Shown: one piece after another, positions 40,874 to 50,753 of the stretch
Layout: each line of letters starts with the position of its first letter
Numbering within the stretch: the stretch's first letter is position 1
Origin: Candidatus Microthrix subdominans
GTDB lineage: Bacteria; Actinomycetota; Acidimicrobiia; Acidimicrobiales; Microtrichaceae
Direction of reading: 5' to 3'
Assembly (NCBI GenBank): GCA_016719385.1
Contig: JADJZA010000007.1
Location: 248,001 to 312,000, forward strand
DNA: 64,000 nucleotides
Notes under the pieces: model-generated
Seen by the model: only the letters and a program-made list of their open reading frames with translations
Told to the model about the DNA's origin: nothing
Databases searched by the model: none
Position numbers and translations under genes: made by a program

Positions 40874-41628
40874 ATGCCGCAGTTGGAAGCGAAGGATGTA
40901 ACGCTGCGCTTCGGCGGTGTGGTCGCGCTCGATTCGCTGTCCTTTACCGCTGCGCCCGATTCGATCACGGCGTTGATCGGGCCGAACGGAGCCGGCAAAA
41001 CCACCTTGTTCAACGTGGTGACCCGCCTCTATGAACCAAATTTAGGGTCGGTGCTGCTCGATGGGCAGGAGCTGCTGACGACCAAAGCTCACGACATCGC
41101 TCAGCTGGGCATCGCCCGAACCTTCCAGAACTTGGCGTTGGTACCGGGACTGACCGTGCTCGACAACGTGATGATCGGCGAACATTCCAGCACGACCGGC
41201 GGGTTTTTGATTTCGTTGGCAGGCCTGCAGTTTCTCGGTCGTGAACAGGCGGCCCGCCGGCGGGGCATGGAGCTGCTCGACCGCCTGGGGCTTGCCCAGT
41301 ACGCGAAGTCGCCCGCAGCCGGGTTGCCCTTCGGCACCCTCAAGCGGATCGAGCTGGCCCGGGCATTGGCATCGAACCCCACCACGTTGCTGCTCGACGA
41401 GCCGGCGTCGGGCCTCACCCACTCCGAGGTGGACGAGTTGGGCGGCCTGATCCGATCGATCCGCGATGAGTTCAAGCTGACCGTGCTGCTCGTCGAGCAC
41501 CACATGGGCATGGTGATGGAGATTTCGGATCGGGTGGTCGTGATGGAGTTCGGAAGGAAGATCGCCGAGGGCGACCCGGCGACGGTTCGGGCGGATCCGG
41601 TGGTCATCGAGGCCTACCTGGGGGCGTC

Positions 41629-41632
<4 letters not shown>
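40874..41632 (+). CDS. livG: Branched-chain amino acid ABC transporter ATP-binding protein
   Basis: 252-residue ATPase of the HAAT importer family. Walker A ALIGPNGAGKTTLFNVVTRL, family hallmark GIARTFQNLALVPGLTVLDN, Walker B TTLLLDEPASGLTHSEV and H-loop LLVEHHMGMVM are present. The signature segment is LPFGTLKRIELARAL, with Leu in place of the usual Gln, a noticeable deviation. It is followed by livF (overlap 4 nt), livH, livM and livK in one orientation. Confidence 0.95.
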
Positions 41633-42342
<710 letters not shown>

Positions 42343-42402
42343 GAACGATGAACCTGTTGTGTCCCACCGTTCCTCAGCTCGTGGCGGGAGTGTAGAGAAC
42401 TC

Positions 42403-43326
42403 ATGCACCTCCTCCTCGCGTTCGACACCGAGTTCTTCCTCCAGCGCGTCTTCGCCGGCCTCGAGTCGGGCGCGGTCTACGCCATGTTGGGCCTCGGCCT
42501 GGTCATCATCTACCGCAGCTCAGGTCTGCTGAACTTTGCCCAGGGCGAGATGGCCATGTTCAGCACGTACCTGGTGTGGGCGCTGGTGGGCAAGGACAAT
42601 GGCGGCGGGCTCAACGTGTGGCTGGCCTTGGTGATCGCGATGGTGATCGCCTTCGTCGGTGCGGCGGCGATTCAGGCCCTGGTCATTCGCCCGCTTGGCG
42701 ACCCCCACCTCAACCCGTTGGCGGTGGTGATCGTCACGATCGGGTTGTATTTGGCGATGCACGAGTTGCCGGCGCTTTTCTGGGACTCGGCCAACCACCG
42801 CCTGACCCCCCTGTTCGGCACCGGTTCGATCGACATCGCCGGCACTGCGCTGACCTATCGGGCGATCGGCGCGGTCGCGCTGCTGCTGATCCAGGCGGCG
42901 GCGTTCTGGGCGCTGCTGCGCTACACCAAGTTGGGTCTGGCGCTGCGGGCGGTGTCGACCAATGCCGAGTCGGCCAGCCTCAGCGGGATCCCCGTGCAAC
43001 GCACGCTGATGTTCGGCTGGGGATTGGCCGTCAGCATCGGCGTGGTCGCCGGTGTCACGACGGTAGGGACAGCGATCTTCGACCCCAACTTCATGCTGGT
43101 CGTCATTATCTATGCCTTTGCGGGCGTCACCTTGGGCGGGTTCGACAGCCCGCTCGGCGCCGTGGTCGGTGGCCTGATCGTGGGCCTGATCACCGAAACC
43201 CTGCCGTACTACGTCGATGCCATCGGCGGTGAGTTCCAGCTGATGCCGGCATTCGTTCTCATCCTGGTCGTGCTGCTCGTGCGGCCCCAGGGATTGTTCG
43301 GCCGCAAGGAGGTGATCCGGGTATGA
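42403..43326 (+). CDS. livH: Branched-chain amino acid ABC transporter permease
   Basis: 307 residues with about eight membrane helices. The family motif AGLESGAVYAMLGLGLVIIY and RSSGLLNFAQGEMAMFSTYL, plus GLALRAVSTNAESASLSGIP (the coupling-helix region contacting the ATPase) and LGGFDSPLGAVVGGLIVGLI, identify it as LivH. It lies 60 nt after livF and overlaps livM by 4 nt. Confidence 0.95.
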   Translation: MHLLLAFDTEFFLQRVFAGLESGAVYAMLGLGLVIIYRSSGLLNFAQGEMAMFSTYLVWALVGKDNGGGLNVWLALVIAMVIAFVGAAAIQALVIRPLGDPHLNPLAVVIVTIGLYLAMHELPALFWDSANHRLTPLFGTGSIDIAGTALTYRAIGAVALLLIQAAAFWALLRYTKLGLALRAVSTNAESASLSGIPVQRTLMFGWGLAVSIGVVAGVTTVGTAIFDPNFMLVVIIYAFAGVTLGGFDSPLGAVVGGLIVGLITETLPYYVDAIGGEFQLMPAFVLILVVLLVRPQGLFGRKEVIRV

Positions 43327-44540
43327 ACGACTCCGATCCGATCACCGCCGCCGGAGCCCCGAAGGCCGCCGCCTCGTCCGGTTCACGCCCGGCGTCGGAC
43401 GCAGCAGACCTCGACCGGCTGTTGGCGCCCGATCGCCGCAGCCAGCTGATCAAGGGCATCGTCGCCCTGGTGCTGGCGATCATCGTGTTGTCGCTGCCCT
43501 TCCAATACGCCGACTTCCAGCTCGACCGCTTCGCCAAGGTGATCGCGTTTGCGATCGCCGCCATGGGTCTCAACCTGTTGACCGGGTTCACCGGCCAGGT
43601 GTCGGTCGGCCACGCCGCGTTCTTCGGCGTCGGGGCCTACACCTCGGCCATCCTGGTCAACGACCACGGGTGGCCGCTGCTGGGGTCGGTCGTGATCGCC
43701 GGGCTGGCGGCACTCGTCGTCGGCGTCGTCGTCGGCCTGCCGGCGCTGCGCATTCGTGGCCTGTACCTCGCACTGGTCACGCTGTCGCTGGCCATGTTGT
43801 TCCCTCAGGTGGTGAAACGCCTTGCCTGGCTCACCGGGGGTTCGGAAGGCAAGCCGCTGCGTACCGGGGTCGACGTGGGCAACGGCGTGATCAAACTTCG
43901 CACCGTGCGCTTCGACGCGCCGTTCGGCAATCTGTCCTCCTCACAGTGGACCTTCTACGTCTACCTGGCGATTGGCGCCCTGGTGTTCCTCGTCTCGTCC
44001 AACCTGATCCGGTCGCGGATCGGGCGGGCGATGGTCGCCGTGCGCGACAACGAGATCGCCGCCACGTCCAACGGCATCAACCTGGCCTGGATCAAGGTGG
44101 TCACCTTCGGCCTGTCCGCTCTGCTGGCCGGGGTGGGCGGGGCAATGTACGCCCTGAACGAGGGCAACATCGTGCCGGACAAGTTCGGCGTCGAAGACTC
44201 GATCTACCTGCTGGTCGCCGTCGTCATCGGCGGCGCCGCCAGCCTGTGGGGCCCCGCGATCGGGGCGATCGCCATCGTGTTCCTGGCCGATCTGGTCCCC
44301 GAGAACCTGCAACCGGTCAGCCGTTTGATCCAGGGGGCGCTGCTGATCGCCCTGATCATCGCAGCGCCGGGTGGGATCACGGGGCTGGCCAAGCGGGCAC
44401 GGGCTGCGGTGCAACGTCGGCTGAAGTCGTTGCGATCGTCGGCCTCCGACTCGTCGGAACCGACAACACCACCACCTGAGGAGCCGCTGAACACCCAGCG
44501 GTCCTCGCCAGAGATTTCCACCGAGGAGGAAACAGAATGA
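43323..44540 (+). CDS. livM: Branched-chain amino acid ABC transporter permease
   Basis: 405 residues. About 60 unconserved N-terminal residues precede the permease domain, which has NLLTGFTGQVSVGHAAFFGV, LPALRIRGLYLALVTLSLAM, the coupling-helix segment AMVAVRDNEIAATSNGINLA and VVIGGAASLWGPAIGAIAIV. The C-terminal tail (about 45 residues) is hydrophilic, Ser/Pro/Glu-rich. Its stop overlaps the livK start by 4 nt. Confidence 0.95.
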   Translation: MNDSDPITAAGAPKAAASSGSRPASDAADLDRLLAPDRRSQLIKGIVALVLAIIVLSLPFQYADFQLDRFAKVIAFAIAAMGLNLLTGFTGQVSVGHAAFFGVGAYTSAILVNDHGWPLLGSVVIAGLAALVVGVVVGLPALRIRGLYLALVTLSLAMLFPQVVKRLAWLTGGSEGKPLRTGVDVGNGVIKLRTVRFDAPFGNLSSSQWTFYVYLAIGALVFLVSSNLIRSRIGRAMVAVRDNEIAATSNGINLAWIKVVTFGLSALLAGVGGAMYALNEGNIVPDKFGVEDSIYLLVAVVIGGAASLWGPAIGAIAIVFLADLVPENLQPVSRLIQGALLIALIIAAPGGITGLAKRARAAVQRRLKSLRSSASDSSEPTTPPPEEPLNTQRSSPEISTEEETE

Positions 44541-45877
44541 CCAAACCACGTAACTGGCGACGTTCCCGGCTGCTGGCCGGCGCGTTGAGCCTCACGATGA
44601 TCGCCGCAGCCTGCGGCGGACGCGACGATGGCGATAGCGCCAGCGATACCACCAGCGGCAGCGGCGGGGAGGAGGCCGCAGGGGGTGACTCGATCATCGA
44701 CACCTCGATCTGCGCTGATTACCAGGCCACCGAAGGGGTCACCGACGACACGATCAAGCTGGGCACCTCGATGCCCCAGTCCGGCCCGTATGCCGTATTT
44801 GGCGGCATCCTCAACGGTCTCAAGGCCTACTACGACTACCAAAACTCCCAGGGTGGCATCGACGGCCGCAAGATCGAGCTGATCGCCTACGACGACGAGT
44901 ACAAGCCGGACCGCACCTCCGACAACGTCAAGAAGCTGGTCGAGGAGGACAAGGTCTTCGCGCTGGTGTCGGTGCTCGGCACCCAGAACAACCTGGCAGT
45001 GCGGGACTACCTGGACGAGAACTGCGTGCCCAACCTGGGCGTCGCCACCGGCTCCCCGCAGTGGGGCGAAGCGGTGCAGTACCCGTGGCTGCAGGGTGGC
45101 ATTCCCTCCTACGCGCTGGAGATGAAGCGGCTGGTCGACTACCTGGAAGAGGTGGAGCCCGACGCCAAGATCGCTCTGCTGCGCCAGAACGACGACTTCG
45201 GGGACGCCTACGAGAACTCCTTGGAGCTGTTGACCAAGGACAACGACATGGAGCTCGTCGCCACAGAGACCTACGACGCCCAGGCGTCGACGGACACCAA
45301 GGCTCAGGTGGACAAGCTGGCCCAGAGTGACGCCACCGTGTTCGTCAACGGCGCCTCCGGCTCGCAGTGCCCCAACACGCTGAAGTTCGTCCCCGACAAC
45401 TGGGACGTGCTCACCTACGTGGGGATCACCTGCAACTCCAAGCTGGCCCTGTCGCTGGCAGGCGGCAAGGAAGAGGGCATCATCTCCACCCAGGCCACCC
45501 TCGACCCATCCAACACCGAGGACCAGAAGGACCCGGCGATGCAGGAGTTCCTCACCGAATCTGTGAAGCACGGCCTGACCGCGGACGAAGCCCAGCTGGG
45601 CGTTGCCGCTCTCGGCTGGAGCTTCGGCGCCATGACGACCGAATTGCTTGAGAAGTCCCCGGAGCTCACCCGTGAAGATGTGATGAAGACCGCCTGGTCG
45701 ATGGACTCCGACGCGGTCGGGCTGATGTTGCCCAACTCGGGCCTCGTCACCGATGGCGGCAATGACCCGTGGCTGCTCGAGTCGCTGCGGATCGTGAAGC
45801 GCACCGACGGCCAGTGGGTCGAGGCGTCCCCGCTGAAGGACTACAACGGCGAGTCCAACGACTTCGTCGGCGGCTAG
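44537..45877 (+). CDS. livK: Branched-chain amino acid-type ABC substrate-binding lipoprotein
   Basis: 446-residue type I periplasmic-binding protein. The signal sequence has the lipobox SLTMIAAACGG, followed by a short Ser/Gly linker. The binding domain begins TDDTIKLGTSMPQSGPYAVF and includes KAYYDYQNSQGGIDGRKIEL, VSVLGTQNNLAVRDYLDENC and KIALLRQNDDFGDAYENSLE. It lies last in the operon. The ligand could be a branched-chain amino acid, amide or other small molecule; relatives have varied ligands. Its stop codon overlaps that of the convergent HEAT-repeat gene. Confidence 0.92.
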   Translation: MTKPRNWRRSRLLAGALSLTMIAAACGGRDDGDSASDTTSGSGGEEAAGGDSIIDTSICADYQATEGVTDDTIKLGTSMPQSGPYAVFGGILNGLKAYYDYQNSQGGIDGRKIELIAYDDEYKPDRTSDNVKKLVEEDKVFALVSVLGTQNNLAVRDYLDENCVPNLGVATGSPQWGEAVQYPWLQGGIPSYALEMKRLVDYLEEVEPDAKIALLRQNDDFGDAYENSLELLTKDNDMELVATETYDAQASTDTKAQVDKLAQSDATVFVNGASGSQCPNTLKFVPDNWDVLTYVGITCNSKLALSLAGGKEEGIISTQATLDPSNTEDQKDPAMQEFLTESVKHGLTADEAQLGVAALGWSFGAMTTELLEKSPELTREDVMKTAWSMDSDAVGLMLPNSGLVTDGGNDPWLLESLRIVKRTDGQWVEASPLKDYNGESNDFVGG

Positions 45878-46545
45878 ATCCCGCCTGGATCGTCGACCCC
45901 TGGATGCGGCTCCGCCGGTGGCGGAGCCGCATCCAGCAGGTCTTCGGCCCCCTGACGAACCTGCCAATCCCGGTCCTTGAGGGCTGCGACGAGGCGCCGT
46001 TCGACCTCCGGCCCCTCAAACGCTGCGAGCGCCAGCACCGCCCGACGTCTGACCGTCGCCACGTCGTCGTTGGCGGCGAGGACCGCGTCGGCCCCGGATG
46101 GATGTCCGATCGAACCCAACGCCGCCACAGCGGCCTCCCGAACCAGCTTGTCGGGGTGTTGCCCAGCGGCATCGGCCAGAGCGTCGACCGTGGCGCGAAT
46201 CGACGGTGCGGCGGGGTCGCCTTCACCCAGCGCAGCCGCAGCGGCCTCGGCCACCAGGTGGTCGTCGCCGGCCAAGGCCTCCCGCAGCGCCTCGCTCAGC
46301 GCCTCGTCGCCGACAGCGGGATGGGCAGCGGCCAACCGTAACGAGCACAGCCGAACCCGCTGGTCGTCGTCGCTCAGCCCTTCGATCAGGTCGGCCGAGC
46401 CGAGCCTGTCGTGTCGACCCAATGCCAGTAACCGGGCGCTGCGCACCACGCCGGTGGGGTGCGTCGACGCGACGGGGGGATCGCCGAGGCCGTCCCAGCG
46501 CAACAGCTCGGCCCGCTGGGTATCGGCGTTTCGGCCGCCGCTCAC
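45874..46545 (-). CDS. HEAT-repeat protein
   Basis: 223 residues of tandem helical HEAT-like repeats. Units include RLCSLRLAAAHPAVGDEALS, LVAEAAAAALGEGDPAAPSI, LVREAAVAALGSIGHPSGAD, VRRRAVLALAAFEGPEVERR and WQVRQGAEDLLDAAPPPAEP. HEAT-repeat proteins usually bind other proteins. Start GTG 46545 overlaps the stop of the upstream small membrane protein (GTGA), so they form an operon on the minus strand. The 3' end contains the liv operon hairpin. Confidence 0.8.
   Translation of the reverse strand: MSGGRNADTQRAELLRWDGLGDPPVASTHPTGVVRSARLLALGRHDRLGSADLIEGLSDDDQRVRLCSLRLAAAHPAVGDEALSEALREALAGDDHLVAEAAAAALGEGDPAAPSIRATVDALADAAGQHPDKLVREAAVAALGSIGHPSGADAVLAANDDVATVRRRAVLALAAFEGPEVERRLVAALKDRDWQVRQGAEDLLDAAPPPAEPHPGVDDPGGI
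45900..45936 (+). terminator. 16-bp perfect hairpin at the end of the liv operon
   Basis: Arms 45900-45915 (ctggatgcggctccgc) and 45921-45936 are exact complements with a 5-nt loop. It lies 22 nt beyond the livK stop and inside the 3' coding part of the convergent HEAT-repeat gene, where it encodes Ala/Pro residues. No T-tract follows on the plus strand, so it may stop transcription only with Rho. Confidence 0.6.
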
Positions 46546-46859
46546 CCGATGGTGCGGTCGGCGAACAGGCCGATCGTGAAGCCGATGACGCCGGCGACCA
46601 CGGCCATCGCTGCCGCCAAACACGCAATCATCACGACGAGCAGTACTGCAGAGCGAACCCGGGAGCCCCATCCGTCCCCTCGACGCCGACCGGTCCAGAG
46701 TCCAAAGACTTCTCTCAGGGGCGGGACGGGGATGAAGCGCAACGTGGCTGCACCCGATCCCGAATCGGTGAGAGGCTTAGGCTTCACCCCGAACAGCAGG
46801 TAGCCCGCGACGAGTGCGGTCACCGCCACGGTTGCGAGCCCAACGATCAACATGAACAT
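46542..46859 (-). CDS. Small membrane protein with two helices (105 aa)
   Basis: Helix 1 is MLIVGLATVAVTALVAGYLL near the N-terminus; helix 2 is AVLLVVMIACLAAAMAVVAG followed by VIGFTIGLFA near the C-terminus. Between them is a basic cytoplasmic or extracytoplasmic loop (VPPLREVFGLWTGRRRGDGW). No family recognised. It is divergent from the ylbL-like gene, with an 8-nt overlap of the 5' ends, and coupled to the HEAT-repeat gene. Confidence 0.7.
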   Translation of the reverse strand: MFMLIVGLATVAVTALVAGYLLFGVKPKPLTDSGSGAATLRFIPVPPLREVFGLWTGRRRGDGWGSRVRSAVLLVVMIACLAAAMAVVAGVIGFTIGLFADRTIG

Positions 46860-48090
46860 GACAGGCCCCAGCGTACCGCCCCCAGAGGGTGACCCCGGCG
46901 ACGGTTCGCCGACCGTGGTCGAACCAGCCGATGCCGACGTGCAGCCCCGCCAAGGTCGGCGTGTGCCCCGCTGGGTGGGATGGGTTGTCGGCGTGGTGGT
47001 GCTGATGGTGATCGGTGGGGCGATCGGCGCCAGCGCTGCGATCCGGACCGACCAGGTGCTCTTCGAGCCCGGAAGCGTCCGCGGAACGGCCGGGCTGGTG
47101 GAGGTGTCCGGAACGAAGAGCTACCCGATGAAGGGCGATGTGCTCTTCGCCACCGTGTCGGTCCGCCAAGCGACGCTGTTCGATCGTGTGTTTCGGCGTC
47201 CCCTCGACGACACCCTGCGCTTCACCCCGATCGATGAGGTCTACCCGGACGGCGACAAGGCCGCTGTCGACGCAGCCAACGAATCGGCGATGGACGATTC
47301 CAAGACGGTCGCCAGCGTCGTGGCCCTGCAGCACCTCGGCCGCAAGGTGACCTTTACCGGCGACGGCGTTGCGATTGTCGAGGTGGCGCCCGAAATGCCG
47401 GCCGACGGCCTGTTGAAAGCCGGTGACCTGCTGGTCGGCGCCGATGGCCAGCGCTTGGAACTTACCGACGACCTGCACCGGATCCTCGAGGGAAAGAAGC
47501 CGGGCGATTCGGTGAAGCTCAGCGTGGTGCGCGGCGGCGCTCCGTCAAGCACCAGTCCCCACGGCGAGGATGGCAAGAAAACCGGTGGCAAGGACGACGG
47601 CAAGGACGACGGTGCTGACACCGACCCGCCCGCCGAGCAGTCGGCCGACGAGGAATCGGTGATCGTCCCGTTGGTCGCCGCCGACGATGGTCGTCCGGTG
47701 ATGGGCGTGCAGGTGGCCGACTACAACCTCGATGTCGAGTTGCCGATCGACATCTCCTTCGACTCCGGCGAGGTCACCGGGCCGTCGGCCGGTCTCGCAT
47801 GGACGCTGGCGATCGTCGACGAGCTGACCCCCGACGACCTGACGATGGGCCAGCGGGTGGCCGCCACCGGCACGATTGGGCCGGACGGTGCGGTGGGCCC
47901 CATCGGTGGCTTGCCCCAGAAGACCGCCGCGGTTCGACGGGCTGGGGCAGAGCTGTTCTTGGTCCCCGAGGGCCTGCCGAAGGAGGACCTCGTCCAGGCG
48001 AAGCAGATCGCCGGAGACGAGGTCGACCTGGTCGAGGTGGCCACCCTCGACGAGGCCATCGACGAAATCGAGGAGTTCGTCGGCGCCTGA
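46852..48090 (+). CDS. YlbL-like membrane protein with PDZ and Lon-type protease domains
   Basis: 412 residues. A short hydrophilic N-terminus is followed by a membrane helix (WVGWVVGVVVLMVIGGAIGA), a region including GVAIVEVAPEMPADGLLKAG (PDZ, about 180-235), a charged Lys/Asp-rich linker (about 240-270) and a C-terminal S16 Lon-like domain. The Lon Ser is in GEVTGPSAGLAWTLAIVDEL and the Lys in GGLPQKTAAVRRAGAELFLV, giving the Ser-Lys dyad. Equivalent genes lie next to UPF0182 and DUF2342 genes in mycobacteria (Rv3193c-Rv3195 region). Here a DivIVA-like gene has been placed between it and UPF0182. Confidence 0.88.
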   Translation: MNMTGPSVPPPEGDPGDGSPTVVEPADADVQPRQGRRVPRWVGWVVGVVVLMVIGGAIGASAAIRTDQVLFEPGSVRGTAGLVEVSGTKSYPMKGDVLFATVSVRQATLFDRVFRRPLDDTLRFTPIDEVYPDGDKAAVDAANESAMDDSKTVASVVALQHLGRKVTFTGDGVAIVEVAPEMPADGLLKAGDLLVGADGQRLELTDDLHRILEGKKPGDSVKLSVVRGGAPSSTSPHGEDGKKTGGKDDGKDDGADTDPPAEQSADEESVIVPLVAADDGRPVMGVQVADYNLDVELPIDISFDSGEVTGPSAGLAWTLAIVDELTPDDLTMGQRVAATGTIGPDGAVGPIGGLPQKTAAVRRAGAELFLVPEGLPKEDLVQAKQIAGDEVDLVEVATLDEAIDEIEEFVGA

Positions 48091-48129
48091 GCCTTGAGGG
48101 CATCCACCGATGAGCCCATCGGTTGGTCG

Positions 48130-48135
48130 TACGAT
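48130..48135 (+). promoter_or_regulatory. -10 box of the DivIVA-like gene (TACGAT), leaderless start
   Basis: TACGAT ends 7 nt before ATG 48143. It supports that start over the earlier ATG at 48110. Confidence 0.5.
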
Positions 48136-48142
48136 CGCTGGC

Positions 48143-50575
48143 ATGGCTGAGCCCATGAGAACCCCAAGAGGGGGACAGATCGACGACCTCGAACAACGCG
48201 AGTTTTCGCGCGCCAGGAAGGGCTACGAGCCCTCCGAAGTACGCGCCACCCTCGTGCAAACTGCGGCTGAGCTGCGCCGCCTGCGCGCCGAACGCGGTCG
48301 TCTGAGCGACGAGCTGGCGGCAGCGCGCGCCGAAACCGAACGGGTCCGGCGTCAGGCGGAGTCGGCACCGGTCGTGTTGCCCGACGACGCTGAGCTGACG
48401 CGCGTGCTCGGCGAAGAGATGGTCAAGCTGCTCGACGATGCCCGCACCACCGCCGCCGGCATTGCCGAGCGCGCCGAGGAGGCTGCGCAAGGGGCCCGCT
48501 CCGCAGCAGAGGCCGAGGCGGCCGAGCGCTTGGAGGGGCTCGACGAGGAACTGGCCGAGCGCCGCGCCGAAGCCGAAGCTGACGAGCGCGAAATCTTGGA
48601 ACGGGCCAACAACGTGCTCGCCGAGCGGACCGAGCTGGCGGACGAGGCCGCGGCCGAGCTGAAGGCGCAGGCCGAAGCCGAACTGGCCGAGGCCCGCCAA
48701 GCGGCCCGCGAACACATCGAGGCGGGTAAGGACGAGGGCCGCCGCCTGGTCGTCGAGGCCAAGACGTTCCGCGAGCGAATCCTGCGCGACCTTGCCGGTC
48801 GCCGAAAGCTGGCCCGCAAGCAGCTCGAGTCGATGCGGGCGGCCCAGGAACGGCTGCTCGGTGCGTTCACGGCGTGCGCGGTGGCGGTCGAGTCCGCCAC
48901 CGGCGAGCTGCACACGGCCCTGCCTGAGGCCAAGATGGCGGCGGACGACGCCGCCAAACGAGTCACCGACGACATCGAGGATGTCGTCGTAGCGATGGAG
49001 GCGGCGATCGCCACCGGCGAACTGCCCGCTGTCGTGTTGGGAGAGATCGGGCGACCGGACCTGTCCGGGCGGACCGCGCTGACCTCCGCCGCTCTCCCCG
49101 TGCGCCATGATGAGGCCGAGCTCCCGAGCGGCGTCGCCGAGGCTGCGGACGACGACGGGACGATCGAGCCCCAGGACGAATCGGACGGCGTCGAGGCGTC
49201 GGCGAACGAGGACGACATCGACCACCCGACGGGTGCCGAGGACTCGGCCGGGTCGGCCGATGATGCGGAGACCGACGGGACTGCCAACGGCGAGCCCTTG
49301 GACGAGGTGACCACCGGCGAACACCCGATGGTCGGTTCCGAGCTCGAATGGACCTCCCTGGACGTGGCCGACCTCCTCGATGAGTCCGACGGCGCTGAAA
49401 TGTCCGCGGCCGAGAGCCCATCGGCGCCGACCGGCCGGGAGCACCTCCGCCTCGTGGCCGGCTCGACGCCCCCACCGGCCGAGTCGGACGAAGAGCCGAA
49501 TTCGGCTGAGCCTGCAGCGTCCGATGCGGAAGCAGCGGGTGGGGTAGGTCGTGCCGCTGACGCTGTGCAGACCGACGGCGGTGCGGTCGCCGTCGTCGAT
49601 GACCCAGCCGACATCGAGGGCGCTGTCGGTGATATAGCCGACATCGAGGTGGGCGACACCGTTGAAGACGACATCGAGGCCGAAAGCGAGGAGCCGGCGG
49701 TCGTCGGCGACCTGTTCGCCCGCTTGCGGGCCGAGCGGGACCAGGCGGTCGCCCAGGCCCGAGAAACCTTGGGCGTGGACGACGCTGCCGATGCCGAGGC
49801 TGGGGGTGACCTCGACGGGCAGCTGACCGGCGACGATGACGAGGTGGACCCCCTTGAGGCCTTCGAACCCGCCGACGACGAGTCATCGTCAATCGTCGAC
49901 GCAGAAGAGGCCGACGAGATCCTGGACCACCGCGACGACGCGATCGGTCCCATCGAACGGGGCGTTTCCCGACGGGTGAAGCGTCTGGTCGACGACGAAC
50001 AGAACGAGCTGCTCGACGCGCTTCGCCGCAGCCGTCGCAACATCACCGTGAGCGGCCTGTTGCCCGACACGGACGAGCAGGTGGGTGCCCTGATGGAGTT
50101 GCTCGGCGCCGACCTGACCGACGCTGTGGCCGCCGGTGCCGCCTCGGTCGCCGCCCGCTCGGGTACGCCGGTGGCGCTGGGCAGGGCCAACCTCGAGCGT
50201 TTGGCAGGTCAGCTGGAGACGGCGATCGCTGCCCGCCTCGTCAACCCTTGGCGGGACGAGGTCGCGACGATGATCTCCGCCGAGCCCGACCGGGGACAGC
50301 TGTCCGAGCGACTGCGCAGCGCCTATCGGGAGCGCAAGACGGTGGCCCTTCCCGAGCTCGCATCCGGGGTGGTCGTCGTCGCCTACAACGTCGGTGTCGC
50401 CGCGGCCGCCAAGCCCGGCCCCGGGCTGGACTGGGTGCTCGACCACGGTGGCGAGCCCGCCGAGGCACACCTGGCCCGCATCCGGGGCGGGGATCCGGCC
50501 GGTCTGATCGAGGTGCTGTCAGCGCCGGAGGTACCCGTCGGGTGCCGCTGCATGCTGGTCACCCGTCCCGGCTGA
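48143..50575 (+). CDS. Large DivIVA-like coiled-coil protein with acidic middle and conserved C-terminus
   Basis: 810 residues in three parts. Residues 1-300: a start that resembles DivIVA/Wag31 (DDLEQREFSRARKGYEPSEV) and a long Ala/Glu/Arg coiled coil. Residues about 300-600: an acidic, disordered, Asp/Glu/Ser-rich region without predicted fold. Residues about 600-810: a helical domain (RGVSRRVKRLVDDEQNELLD, ALRRSRRNITVSG, LVNPWRDEVATMIS) ending in APEVPVGCRCMLVTRPG. The final PxGCRC resembles the Cys-rich ends of phage Mu F-like and SPP1 gp7-like minor head proteins, but this is only a visual similarity. DivIVA-like proteins mark curved membranes and poles. Placed between the YlbL-like protease and UPF0182. 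Confidence 0.72.
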   Translation: MAEPMRTPRGGQIDDLEQREFSRARKGYEPSEVRATLVQTAAELRRLRAERGRLSDELAAARAETERVRRQAESAPVVLPDDAELTRVLGEEMVKLLDDARTTAAGIAERAEEAAQGARSAAEAEAAERLEGLDEELAERRAEAEADEREILERANNVLAERTELADEAAAELKAQAEAELAEARQAAREHIEAGKDEGRRLVVEAKTFRERILRDLAGRRKLARKQLESMRAAQERLLGAFTACAVAVESATGELHTALPEAKMAADDAAKRVTDDIEDVVVAMEAAIATGELPAVVLGEIGRPDLSGRTALTSAALPVRHDEAELPSGVAEAADDDGTIEPQDESDGVEASANEDDIDHPTGAEDSAGSADDAETDGTANGEPLDEVTTGEHPMVGSELEWTSLDVADLLDESDGAEMSAAESPSAPTGREHLRLVAGSTPPPAESDEEPNSAEPAASDAEAAGGVGRAADAVQTDGGAVAVVDDPADIEGAVGDIADIEVGDTVEDDIEAESEEPAVVGDLFARLRAERDQAVAQARETLGVDDAADAEAGGDLDGQLTGDDDEVDPLEAFEPADDESSSIVDAEEADEILDHRDDAIGPIERGVSRRVKRLVDDEQNELLDALRRSRRNITVSGLLPDTDEQVGALMELLGADLTDAVAAGAASVAARSGTPVALGRANLERLAGQLETAIAARLVNPWRDEVATMISAEPDRGQLSERLRSAYRERKTVALPELASGVVVVAYNVGVAAAAKPGPGLDWVLDHGGEPAEAHLARIRGGDPAGLIEVLSAPEVPVGCRCMLVTRPG

Positions 50576-50620
50576 GCCAACCCACCCCGCCAAGCCGTGG
50601 TCGATCGAGACACGTCGGTC

Positions 50621-50694
50621 GCCACGGCCGACGGCCGACGGCTCACGGCTTCGGCCCACGGCCCACGGCCCACGGCCCACGGCCCACGGCCCGG
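50621..50694. repeat. Heptanucleotide tandem repeat (cccacgg), about ten units
   Basis: Degenerate units at 50621-50654 (gccacgg, ccgacgg, ccgacgg, ctcacgg and a 6-nt cttcgg) are followed by five perfect cccacgg copies at 50655-50689 and a partial copy. The array fills much of the gap between the DivIVA-like gene and UPF0182, upstream of the UPF0182 promoter. Simple 7-bp repeats can change length by slippage and could tune the downstream promoter. Confidence 0.75.
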
Positions 50695-50753
50695 TGAAGC
50701 TGAGAGTCGCGGGTACGGGGCGCGCCCTGACCGAGATCCGCCCGGGCGTCTTG

